40,245 bases of DNA, from assembly GCA_964427485.1 (NCBI GenBank), contig CAYRUP010000002.1, positions 1 to 40,245 on the forward strand, in the 5' to 3' direction. Made by a program: the position numbers and the translations under genes. This document shows, piece after piece, positions 1 to 7,531 of this stretch. The notes under the pieces were generated by a model. The model had not been told where the DNA came from. It did no database searches and saw only the letters and a program-made list of their open reading frames with translations. Every line of letters starts with the position of its first letter. Position 1 is the first letter of the stretch. This stretch comes from CAYRUP01 sp964427485. Its GTDB lineage: Bacteria > Pseudomonadota > Gammaproteobacteria > DSM-16500.

Positions 1-587
1 TTCGCCTCTTCAATGGGTGCTGGATAAGTAGATGTACACTTTAACACTAGAATTTTTTCACAACCGTTTTTTCTCAATGTTTCCAAAGCGAATACTAAGT
101 CTTCTTCAGAAGCAACTCCCGTGGATAAAATCACAGGTTTTTTCGTACGTGCTACTTTGATTAAAAGAGGGATATGATTGATTTCGGGGGAAGCAATTTT
201 ATAAGCCACTACATTAAATTTTTCTAAAAAATCAACCGCACTTTCATCAAATGGGCTGGAAAAAATTTCAATATTTAATTTCTGTGCCTCTTCAAATAAA
301 GCTTGGTGCCACTCCCAGGGAGTATGCGCTTTATCGTAGAGTTGATAAAGATTTGAGTACTCACTCCAAGGACCGGTCTTTAAACTAAAATCCTCCGCAT
401 CAGAATCCAACGTTATGGTATCTGCACGATAAGTTTGTAGTTTAACTGCATCTGCACCACAGTTTTTAGCTGCACGAATAAGATTTAAAGCTTCTTCTAA
501 GCAACCATTATGATTTCCAGATATTTCCGCTACTATATAAGTAGGATAGCCATCACCAATGATTTTATTACCTATTTTAATGTGCAT
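1..587 (-). CDS. pseI: Pseudaminic acid synthase PseI, N-terminal part (runs off left edge)
   Basis: Translating the minus strand from the ATG at 585-587 gives an open frame of about 195 residues to the window edge. It opens MHIKIGNKIIGDG, followed by IVAEISGNHNG, ADAVKLQTY and, further on, PWEWHQALFEEA and FSSPFDESAVDFLE. These are hallmarks of the NeuB/PseI family, which condenses phosphoenolpyruvate with a 6-deoxy hexosamine to make a nonulosonic acid. The KLQTY and PWEWH stretches look more like PseI than NeuB or LegI. The start lies 8 bases after the stop of the upstream aminotransferase, so it is the most distal gene visible in the glycan operon. The C-terminal antifreeze-like domain lies outside the window. 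PseI versus a legionaminic acid synthase is decided here only by motif resemblance and by the adjacent pseB and pseC. Confidence 0.85.
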   Translation of the reverse strand, partial: MHIKIGNKIIGDGYPTYIVAEISGNHNGCLEEALNLIRAAKNCGADAVKLQTYRADTITLDSDAEDFSLKTGPWSEYSNLYQLYDKAHTPWEWHQALFEEAQKLNIEIFSSPFDESAVDFLEKFNVVAYKIASPEINHIPLLIKVARTKKPVILSTGVASEEDLVFALETLRKNGCEKILVLKCTSTYPAPIEEA

Positions 588-595
588 AGATAATC

Positions 596-1918
596 TCAAT
601 TATATTTTCTAAAAACCGACTTGACGATAGAACCTTGTAATGCTTTCTGCATACCGCCCGTTTCTGCCGCTTGTTTCATTTTCATTAAAGCCGCAGTGAT
701 ACATTGCACCGCAAAATTAACCGTTTCTTCTGTATGCGCAAAGCTTGGAACAACATAAGGCATCAGTAATCCTTGCGCGATGGTTTCTTGCAGAAATAAA
801 GTTCGCGCCACCATTGATACATTGCCACTTTCATCTTTAAAAATAAATCCTGGTTTACAACCATAGCCGATAATATCAATATATTGAGAAGCACCAATTT
901 CTATTGCTGCGCGAGAGACATCGTCCATTAATTTTTGTCCGATCGTCCAGAAATGTTTAATCGCATGATTTTTTTGTATCGCAGAAATACATGCAATAGA
1001 AGCAGCAAGACTGTGCGTTTCGCCTCCATGTGTCGTAGACAACAAAAATACCCGTTCTTCATCGTGATCCAAGCCACCAATACGCATAAATTCTCTTTGA
1101 CCAACTAAGGCACTGACCGAAAAACCATTTGCCATTGCTTTACCAAACGCAGAGAGATGTGGAATGACACCCACCATTTCTTGAACGCCGCCGAGAGCAA
1201 ATCGAAATCCAGAAACAACTTCATCAAAGATCAGCAATGTATTGTTTTGTTCACAAAGTTTTTTCAAATTCTCTAAGAAACCTGGCTCTGGCGGAATCAT
1301 CGATACCGGTTCCAAAATGAAACAAGCGATTTCTCCCGGATATTCATCAAAAAGTTTCTGGCAACTTGCCAGATCATTGTAGTTAAACTGCAGTGTCAGT
1401 CGGCGAACTTCCGGCGGTATACCTCGATTAATCACGGTAGAACCAATAAACCAATCATGAATTGCATTAAATGGATCAGCAGAACAGCGCGCAATGTAAC
1501 TTCGACCCGTATATGCACGTGCAACTTTAACGGCAGCCGTTACTGCATCAGAACCATTTTTGCCAAACTTCACCATTTCAGCAGAAGGTATTAAATGACA
1601 GAGCAATTCTGCTAATTCACCTTCAATGACAGAAGGTCGACAAAAATTAACACCGCGCGTGAGTTCTTTGCGTACTGCTTCGAGTACCGGCTCATAAGCA
1701 TGCCCAAGAATAACCGTGCCGAGAGACATGGCGAGGTCGACAAATTCATTTCCATCAATATCCCAGAGTCGATCACCCAATCCGCGTTCAATTATTTTTG
1801 GCGCATTAACTGGGAATTGATCATCGCCTTTACTATAGGTATGAGCGCCGCCTGGTATCAATCGATTAGCGCGCTCGGCAAAATAATTATTTTTTTCACG
1901 TTTAGTATTTATTACCAT
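596..1918 (-). CDS. Class III PLP aminotransferase, glutamate-1-semialdehyde-aminomutase-like
   Basis: This 440-residue protein has the class III (GSAM-like) fold signature. There is a phosphate-binding NGSDAVTAAVKVAR stretch near residues 121-134, the cofactor-ring Asp in LLIFDEVVSGFR (D232), and the probable Schiff-base lysine in SAFGKAMANGF (K260). Length fits the family (about 430). A housekeeping haem-pathway role is unlikely, because the gene sits between an aldo/keto reductase and pseI in a sugar cluster. A sugar aminotransferase or aminomutase acting on a nonulosonic-acid precursor or side chain is inferred. Its 5' end overlaps the 3' end of the aldo/keto reductase by 7 bases, which indicates translational coupling. 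The family is secure; the substrate is not known. Confidence 0.85.
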   Translation of the reverse strand: MVINTKREKNNYFAERANRLIPGGAHTYSKGDDQFPVNAPKIIERGLGDRLWDIDGNEFVDLAMSLGTVILGHAYEPVLEAVRKELTRGVNFCRPSVIEGELAELLCHLIPSAEMVKFGKNGSDAVTAAVKVARAYTGRSYIARCSADPFNAIHDWFIGSTVINRGIPPEVRRLTLQFNYNDLASCQKLFDEYPGEIACFILEPVSMIPPEPGFLENLKKLCEQNNTLLIFDEVVSGFRFALGGVQEMVGVIPHLSAFGKAMANGFSVSALVGQREFMRIGGLDHDEERVFLLSTTHGGETHSLAASIACISAIQKNHAIKHFWTIGQKLMDDVSRAAIEIGASQYIDIIGYGCKPGFIFKDESGNVSMVARTLFLQETIAQGLLMPYVVPSFAHTEETVNFAVQCITAALMKMKQAAETGGMQKALQGSIVKSVFRKYN

Positions 1919-2781
1919 AAGCTAGCCCAATTTGAAGGGTTTAATAATTGCAGATCTTCTATTTCAAATGCTGGATAATCAATTGATTTATTGATTTTAG
2001 TCATATCTAAAATTTGTTGCAGTTGTTCTGAACTATCCACACCCACAATGACTTTATCAATCTCTGATTGTGAAAGTGCAAAGCCAATGCAAGCCTGTAA
2101 CGGATTTAATTCTTGCTGCTCTAGCCAAAGCTGCCACTTATTCCATAATGATTGCCATTTATTAAAGATTGCTGGTCGTTTTACTGCATCCATTAATAGT
2201 AAGCCTTGTAAGAATACCGAGCGAACATGAATTTCAATACCTGCCTGCTTACAACGCTTAAACCAACCCGATGTAACAAAACGTCTATCAAAGATATTAA
2301 AAGGCGTTTGGATTACATCAAACTGAAAAGAAGAAAACAGCCTATCAAGCTGAGCAGGGTCGTAAACAGAAACGCCAATTTTATCAATTTTTCCTTCGGA
2401 TTTGAGTGACAGCAATTCACGATAAATGATCTCACCTTCATGCGTAAACAATTGTTCAGGACGATGTAACAAGAGTCCGTACAATTTTGAAATTTTTAAT
2501 TTCGCAAGAGAATCAAAAACGGATTTTTTTACCCAAGCGCGAACATCCGTAAAAGTTTCAGGTAAAGTAGGTAATTTTGAAATAACTTGCCACTGGTTTA
2601 CACCAATTTCTCCCAGTCTTTGCTCACTTTCTCCATAGGCAATCGCTGTGTCTAATGTATTGATGCCTGCAGTCCAAGCTTGTTGTAGAAGATCAATACC
2701 ACTCTTCAGACTCACTTGCCCGGTTTGATTGGCAATACCATAAGATAGCCCAAACTGAACAGTGCCTAGTGCAAGTTTCAT
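1912..2781 (-). CDS. Aldo/keto reductase
   Basis: This is an NAD(P)H-dependent oxidoreductase of the aldo/keto reductase superfamily, 289 residues from the chosen start. It begins MKLALGTVQFGLSYGIAN. The catalytic tetrad is visible as D44 and Y49 in NTLDTAIAYGESE, K69 in VISKLP, and H106 in LLLHRPEQ. The frame stays open 18 codons further upstream to a GTG at 2835, but that start would lie inside the inverted repeat at 2830-2913. The ATG at 2781 is preceded by AAAGG about 9 bases upstream and matches the usual family N-terminus, so I use it. The gene is coupled to the aminotransferase downstream. Comparable reductases occur in nonulosonic-acid loci; the specific substrate cannot be read from sequence. 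Confidence 0.85.
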   Translation of the reverse strand: MKLALGTVQFGLSYGIANQTGQVSLKSGIDLLQQAWTAGINTLDTAIAYGESEQRLGEIGVNQWQVISKLPTLPETFTDVRAWVKKSVFDSLAKLKISKLYGLLLHRPEQLFTHEGEIIYRELLSLKSEGKIDKIGVSVYDPAQLDRLFSSFQFDVIQTPFNIFDRRFVTSGWFKRCKQAGIEIHVRSVFLQGLLLMDAVKRPAIFNKWQSLWNKWQLWLEQQELNPLQACIGFALSQSEIDKVIVGVDSSEQLQQILDMTKINKSIDYPAFEIEDLQLLNPSNWASLW

Positions 2782-2829
2782 TTTAGAAAAGCCTTTTATT
2801 CGAAAGACACGACGCGCCGTATAGCTAAG

Positions 2830-2913
2830 GAACACATGTCATCCTGAGCACAGCGAAGGATCGCCTTATTATAATTTAGTGATCCTTCGCTACGCTCAGG
2901 ATGACATGTGTTC
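2830..2913. repeat. Long inverted repeat (REP/MITE-like palindrome)
   Basis: Two 33-base arms (2830-2862 and 2881-2913) are complementary at 31 of 33 positions around an 18-base AT-rich loop. The arms contain TGTCATCCTGAGC and GCGAAGGATC, a sequence type I recall as a dispersed intergenic palindrome in many bacterial genomes. It sits between the MBL-fold gene and the aldo/keto reductase, inside the operon. There is no U-tract after the stem, so it is not a classical terminator, but the RNA would form a very strong hairpin. Confidence 0.9.
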
Positions 2914-2957
2914 AGCTTGATGCCTATGTGGCGCGCTTTACCCCTACATGTATTCTA

Positions 2958-4385
2958 TTATTGATTTGAATTATGTAACGCAAATCCAAACTCATTCACT
3001 AATGAAAAGGGGCGTCTAAAAAGTTTCATTTTCACTATTACACGAATAAATTCCAAAAACTCTCGCCAGCGTCTTAAATAAATCGTCAAATGCCGAGCGG
3101 AAAAATTTTTCGTTAGAGGTAACAAATCAAGTTCGTAACCTTCTAATAACATGAAAAGGACATTCGCTGAGATTAAATTATCATCGCGGAAATAAATTTT
3201 TAAGCGCTTTGATGATCCCCACACCGAAAACATTTTTTTTGCTGTACACGCATTGATTACCGTTGCATGGCATTCGATCTCTATCGGGAGTTTTTCATTC
3301 CCTTCATATTCTTCTACTTTATTTCTATAAAAATCGATCAACAATCGATGCGTAGTGATTTTATCGGGTATTTTGAATAATATTTTTTTACGGAATAATT
3401 TTCTAAAAAACCATGGTAATGAATTTAAAAAATCTGCAAAATAATTTTTAAAACGCACCACATTCAAAACAGCATTTTGTTCGATAGCATACTGCATTTT
3501 AAGTTTATCATCGTACTTTAGCAGCAATTCAGCAATATATTGATCTTTATGCGCATAATCTATTTTTACCTGCTGAAATCCGATCTCTTTGCTCCAGCTA
3601 CTGCCTGCTGGCATGACAACACATTCACTTTGAATGTTTAAGCGCTTAACTTCTTTACGATAAAATTCTGTGACTAAATCGGGCGAAACTGCGGTCTCAT
3701 TAAATTTGATAGTTTCTTCATGTAAAAAGCAATGGTTACTTGCAAAGGGAATGGCATACTTTGCCTGCATATATAATGCAAAAGCAGTAAATTCAGAAAT
3801 ATAATCTTCTTTCGTTCTTGATACTGGAAATCGTGTCTTATAGTCTTCTATGCAGTAGGGTAAAGAGCTTGCGCTTGAATAGCTTCTTAAAACAAAATCA
3901 AAATTCTTATGACGTTTTTTAATTTGTTGCAATGGCATGCCAAAAAACTTCGTATCATTTGCGTTAAGCAATGTAAGATCAGGACTTTCTAATACGATAG
4001 CTGAGTCGGAAGAAAACCCAAATTGATACGAGTAAAGATAAAAATCAGAGGCAAGTGAAAATTTAGCAGCATGTGGGATTTCGATAATATTTTTAAATCC
4101 TAATACATTCAAATCTTTTACCATGCGGCGAGTTGGTATTTTGGGTACTAAAAATGGTATTGATTTATCAAATAAACGCAATGATGGGCCATGAAAATGA
4201 TCCCAATGAAGATGAGTAATGTAGATAAAATCGGGTTTAATGGAGTCAATCAATTCACGACTAGGCTCGGGAAAATTCCACCAACTGCGCCAATAACATG
4301 AGCCTATTAGCCACGGATCAATTAAAACAGACGTCCCATTATGCTCTACATTCAAGCCCGCATGACTTAACACTTGAAATTTCAT
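2958..4385 (-). CDS. Metallo-beta-lactamase-fold hydrolase
   Basis: This 475-residue protein has an N-terminal metallo-beta-lactamase fold of UlaG-like type. The metal-binding signature THLHWDH gives H58, H60, D62 and H63. It is preceded by LSHAGLNVEHNG and LIDPWLIGSCYW, typical first strands of the fold, and later followed by NANDTKF and SNHCFLHEE, probable further ligands. The C-terminal 220 residues match nothing I recognise. The start at 4385 lies inside the last 47 bases of pseC, and the stop is about 45 bases before the palindrome at 2913. The position between pseC and an aldo/keto reductase suggests hydrolysis of a sugar-nucleotide or acyl intermediate in nonulosonic-acid synthesis, but this is inference. 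CMP-Neu5Ac hydroxylase shares this fold, yet I see no Rieske motif. Confidence 0.8.
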   Translation of the reverse strand: MKFQVLSHAGLNVEHNGTSVLIDPWLIGSCYWRSWWNFPEPSRELIDSIKPDFIYITHLHWDHFHGPSLRLFDKSIPFLVPKIPTRRMVKDLNVLGFKNIIEIPHAAKFSLASDFYLYSYQFGFSSDSAIVLESPDLTLLNANDTKFFGMPLQQIKKRHKNFDFVLRSYSSASSLPYCIEDYKTRFPVSRTKEDYISEFTAFALYMQAKYAIPFASNHCFLHEETIKFNETAVSPDLVTEFYRKEVKRLNIQSECVVMPAGSSWSKEIGFQQVKIDYAHKDQYIAELLLKYDDKLKMQYAIEQNAVLNVVRFKNYFADFLNSLPWFFRKLFRKKILFKIPDKITTHRLLIDFYRNKVEEYEGNEKLPIEIECHATVINACTAKKMFSVWGSSKRLKIYFRDDNLISANVLFMLLEGYELDLLPLTKNFSARHLTIYLRRWREFLEFIRVIVKMKLFRRPFSLVNEFGFALHNSNQ

Positions 4386-5577
4386 TAATTTTTTCGTCCT
4401 TATTAATTAATAGCTGCAGCGTCTCAATCACTTTATCTTGCTGCTCTTCTGTCAAATCATAAAATAACGGAATACTTAATGCTTCTTGATAATAGGCGGA
4501 AGCATTTGGATAATCTTTTATATTAAACCCGAGGTTATGATAATGAGGATGTAAGACAACAGGGATATAATGCACCTGTGTAATGATTCCCTGCTGACGC
4601 AACTCTTTCATTAATGCGGCACGACTCATGCCTGCAGCAGAAAAATTAATTCGCACAGGGTAAAGATGATGCGCACTCCACTCGCGACCGATTTTCTGAG
4701 CAGGCTGAATCCACTTAGAATTTTTAAAAGCGTGGTCATAACGCATGGCTAAGTATCGTCGCCGCTCGACAAACCGCTCCAGTTTTTTTAATTGCGACAA
4801 TCCTAACGAACATTGAACATCTGTAATTCGGTAATGAAAACCTAAGGTAAGCATCTCATAATACCAAGAATTTGGAATATTATTAGTGTGAGCATACTCG
4901 GGGTGAAAGAAAGTATCTTCGCCTTTATTGATTCCATGACTACGTAAACGCAATAACTTCCGATACATTTTTTCATCGTTGGTCGTAATCATCCCTCCTT
5001 CACCCGTCGTAATTGATTTAACCGGATGAAAGGAAAAAATGGTCATTAATGAATGAGCGCAACAACCGACTGGACTGCCATCCGGATAATGCGAACCTAG
5101 TGCATGCGCCGCATCTTCAATCACGATGGCGCCGGCTTTATCTGCCAACGCTTTTATTTCAACCATATCACATGGTAATCCGGCGTAATGCACTGGCATC
5201 ACTATACCTACGTTTTTGCTTTCCTCGAGCGTTTTTGCTAATGCGGTAGAAGAAAGATTAATCGTATCTGGATCTATATCTACAAATAAAGGTTTAGCAC
5301 CCACGTACAATGCAGCATTCGCACTCGCAACAAAAGTAATGGGTGTAGTAATTAATGAAGAATGAGAGCTTGCGCCTGCAGCGAGCGCACCCAAATGCAA
5401 TGCAGCTGTACCACTTGCAACAGCTACAGCGAAGCGAGCCCCAACAGTTAAAGCCACTGCTTCTTCAAACTCTGCGATCTTTGGACCCTGTGTTAAAAAA
5501 TTACTTCGTAAGCAATCAACGACTGCTTGAATATCAGATTCATCAATATGATGACGGCCATAAGGGATCATTTCCAT
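4339..5577 (-). CDS. pseC: UDP-4-amino-4,6-dideoxy-N-acetyl-beta-L-altrosamine transaminase PseC
   Basis: This is a DegT/DnrJ/EryC1/StrS-family PLP aminotransferase that acts after PseB in CMP-pseudaminic acid synthesis. It begins MEMIPYGRHHIDESDIQAVV with LTQGP at 29-32, has cofactor-binding VIEDAAHALG (D155), and the Schiff-base lysine K187 in FSFHPVKSITTGEGG. The IPYGR-IDE-DI start is characteristic of PseC. I take the ATG at 5577, one base after the pseB stop; the more upstream TTG at 5592 would overlap pseB. The C-terminus runs about 15 residues into the MBL-fold gene (47-base overlap). A single extra A in the A6 run near 4389-4394 would instead end pseC in a TAATGA junction, so the tail may be a recent slip. 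Confidence 0.92.
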   Translation of the reverse strand: MEMIPYGRHHIDESDIQAVVDCLRSNFLTQGPKIAEFEEAVALTVGARFAVAVASGTAALHLGALAAGASSHSSLITTPITFVASANAALYVGAKPLFVDIDPDTINLSSTALAKTLEESKNVGIVMPVHYAGLPCDMVEIKALADKAGAIVIEDAAHALGSHYPDGSPVGCCAHSLMTIFSFHPVKSITTGEGGMITTNDEKMYRKLLRLRSHGINKGEDTFFHPEYAHTNNIPNSWYYEMLTLGFHYRITDVQCSLGLSQLKKLERFVERRRYLAMRYDHAFKNSKWIQPAQKIGREWSAHHLYPVRINFSAAGMSRAALMKELRQQGIITQVHYIPVVLHPHYHNLGFNIKDYPNASAYYQEALSIPLFYDLTEEQQDKVIETLQLLINKDEKINEISSVKSCGLECRA

Positions 5578-5578
5578 G

Positions 5579-6583
5579 TTATATTTGCCCAATTTTCGAA
5601 TAATTTTGTTTTATCCAGGCCCGTAACTCTGAGACAGGCTTCCATGAAGTATTTTTATCGGAAGTGTATACAAAGCCCTCGGGTACTTTATTACCATTTT
5701 TGATACGATTTGAATCCTCACACCAACCATTAATGGCTGGCAATATTTTGTAATAATCTGGATATTCATAAGTAGAAAATGAATCTTCTGTGCTGATCAT
5801 CTGTTCATGTAATTTTTCACCTGGACGTATCCCAATGATTTCAAATTCCGCGTTTGGCATAACAGCGTGAGCGATATCCGTAATTGTCATGGATGGAATT
5901 TTTTTGACATAGATCTCGCCACCTTCCATATCATCAAATGCTCTCCACACTAATTCGACTGCCTCTTGTAAGGAAATAATAAATCGCGTCATTCTTAAGT
6001 CAGTAATAGGTAAATAGAGTTTGTCAAGCAACGATAAGAAAAATGGAATAATAGATCCTCTTGATCCTATAACATTGCCATATCTTACAATAGAAAAACG
6101 TGTATTATGCGTGCCGGAATAGGCATTACTTGCAACAAATAATTTGTCAGAGGCTAACTTGGATGCGCCATATAAATTAGCTGGGCTACTGGCTTTATCC
6201 GTCGATAAGGCAATCACTTTTTTCACATTTTGATTGATACAGGCATCAATGACATTCATTGCGCCATCAATGTTGGTTTTTATACATTCAAAAGGATTAT
6301 ATTCGGCTGTAGGAACAATTTTTGTAGCCGCAGCATGAACAACGTAATCAACACCATCCAATGCACGATGCAAACGATTTCTATCTCGTACATCGCCAAT
6401 AAAAAATCGTACTCGCGGATCATTACGAAACAATTGCGCCATCTCCCATTGTTTCATTTCATCACGTGAAAAAATAATCAACCGAGATGGATTATGTTGA
6501 GCTAAAGTCATTGGTACAAATGCATGACCGAAGGAACCCGTTCCTCCAGTAATAAGAAGAGATTTTCCAGTTAATAATGACAT
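5579..6583 (-). CDS. pseB: UDP-N-acetylglucosamine 4,6-dehydratase (inverting) PseB
   Basis: This is a soluble short-chain dehydrogenase/reductase of 334 residues that performs the first step of pseudaminic acid synthesis: dehydration with C5 inversion of UDP-GlcNAc. Visible are the NAD(P)-binding GGTGSFG (13-19), the active-site set D129 and K130 in STDKASSPANLYGASK with Y138 and K142, and RYGNVIGSRGS further on. Absence of an N-terminal membrane domain and the YGASK motif separate it from the retaining PglF-type enzyme encoded at 12336-14348. I chose the ATG at 6583 rather than the GTG two codons upstream. It is followed directly by pseC (stop and start one base apart), forming the first two steps of the pathway in order. 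Confidence 0.95.
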   Translation of the reverse strand: MSLLTGKSLLITGGTGSFGHAFVPMTLAQHNPSRLIIFSRDEMKQWEMAQLFRNDPRVRFFIGDVRDRNRLHRALDGVDYVVHAAATKIVPTAEYNPFECIKTNIDGAMNVIDACINQNVKKVIALSTDKASSPANLYGASKLASDKLFVASNAYSGTHNTRFSIVRYGNVIGSRGSIIPFFLSLLDKLYLPITDLRMTRFIISLQEAVELVWRAFDDMEGGEIYVKKIPSMTITDIAHAVMPNAEFEIIGIRPGEKLHEQMISTEDSFSTYEYPDYYKILPAINGWCEDSNRIKNGNKVPEGFVYTSDKNTSWKPVSELRAWIKQNYSKIGQI

Positions 6584-6604
6584 ATACACACCATGAATGT
6601 TGAT

Positions 6605-7531
6605 TCAAGAAATGGTTGCAAAAAGCGCTTCACGTCGTCCCATTAAGTGCTGAGAATAGAGAGCGGAAAGAGATTCCTTAACATTACCAAACGAATAACC
6701 CAATATTCCACGTGCTTTATCCGTGTTCAGTGACATATCATGCGGTCTAGGGGTGGAAAAAGGTGCATTTATCATTTGGCCTCTTTGAATTAACGCTACA
6801 GGTAAATTAAAGACCTTGCAAACTTCGATTGCAAATTGATATTTCGATAAACGTTCCTCTCCCGCCAGATTAAAAATACCTGACGCTCCTTTTTCCAACA
6901 AATCATGTGCGGCCAACGTAAGTTTATCGGCGAGTATAGGTGTAAAATAAACATCATCAAATAATGTTAATTTTTTTCCTTCCTCCAAATTATAAAATAA
7001 CCAGTCAGTAAATGACTGACGCTTTGAATGTCCCCAGCAAAAAAAATTGGTACGAATGATTAGGGGATGCGAATGTTCTGCTAATACTTTATTTTCTGCC
7101 AATAACTTGGTTTTGCCATACTCGTTAAGTGGTTTGGGTTTCGATTCCTCACGGTAAAAAATATCCTCCCCATCAAATAAATGATCAGTGGATATATGAA
7201 TGAGTTTAATGTTTCTTGCTGCAGTCGCTCGAGCCACATTGTGAGAAACGGAAACATTTGCCTCGTAAGCTAACGCTGGATGCAATTCACATTGATCTAC
7301 ATTTGTCATTCCTGCGGTATGCACAACAAGATCAGGTTTGAGAACATCAAGTTGATATCCGAATGTTTCTTCTGAGTCAAGATCAAGTCTATGCGAACTC
7401 ACACCTTGCAGTTTAACCGAATGTCGATGCGTACCCAAAACCACGTTCCAACTATCCCGCAACATCCACGCCCAATTAAGCGCCAGCAATCCAGTGCCTC
7501 CCGTAATAAGGACTGATTTAACAGTTGGCAT
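6605..7531 (-). CDS. RmlD-like NAD(P)-dependent sugar reductase
   Basis: This 308-residue extended SDR protein is close to dTDP-4-dehydrorhamnose reductase in layout. It has a GGTGLLA nucleotide-binding loop (11-17), HTAGMTNVDQCE (71-82), ISTDHLFDG (113-121), and the catalytic YGKTK (Y138, K142). No rmlA, rmlB or rmlC is nearby, so a true rhamnose role is doubtful. Between a flippase and pseB it more likely reduces a 4-keto sugar nucleotide of this cluster. Its ATG overlaps the stop of the ABC flippase by one base (TAATG), indicating coupled translation. The family call is firm; the substrate is open. Confidence 0.8.
   Translation of the reverse strand: MPTVKSVLITGGTGLLALNWAWMLRDSWNVVLGTHRHSVKLQGVSSHRLDLDSEETFGYQLDVLKPDLVVHTAGMTNVDQCELHPALAYEANVSVSHNVARATAARNIKLIHISTDHLFDGEDIFYREESKPKPLNEYGKTKLLAENKVLAEHSHPLIIRTNFFCWGHSKRQSFTDWLFYNLEEGKKLTLFDDVYFTPILADKLTLAAHDLLEKGASGIFNLAGEERLSKYQFAIEVCKVFNLPVALIQRGQMINAPFSTPRPHDMSLNTDKARGILGYSFGNVKESLSALYSQHLMGRREALFATIS

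Noticed and set aside
2782..2835. GTG-initiated N-terminal extension of the aldo/keto reductase
   Set aside because: The start lies inside the palindromic repeat, and family members begin at the ATG at 2781.
6605..7531. Rhamnose pathway rmlD
   Set aside because: No rmlA, rmlB or rmlC in the window; kept only as an RmlD-like reductase of unknown substrate.
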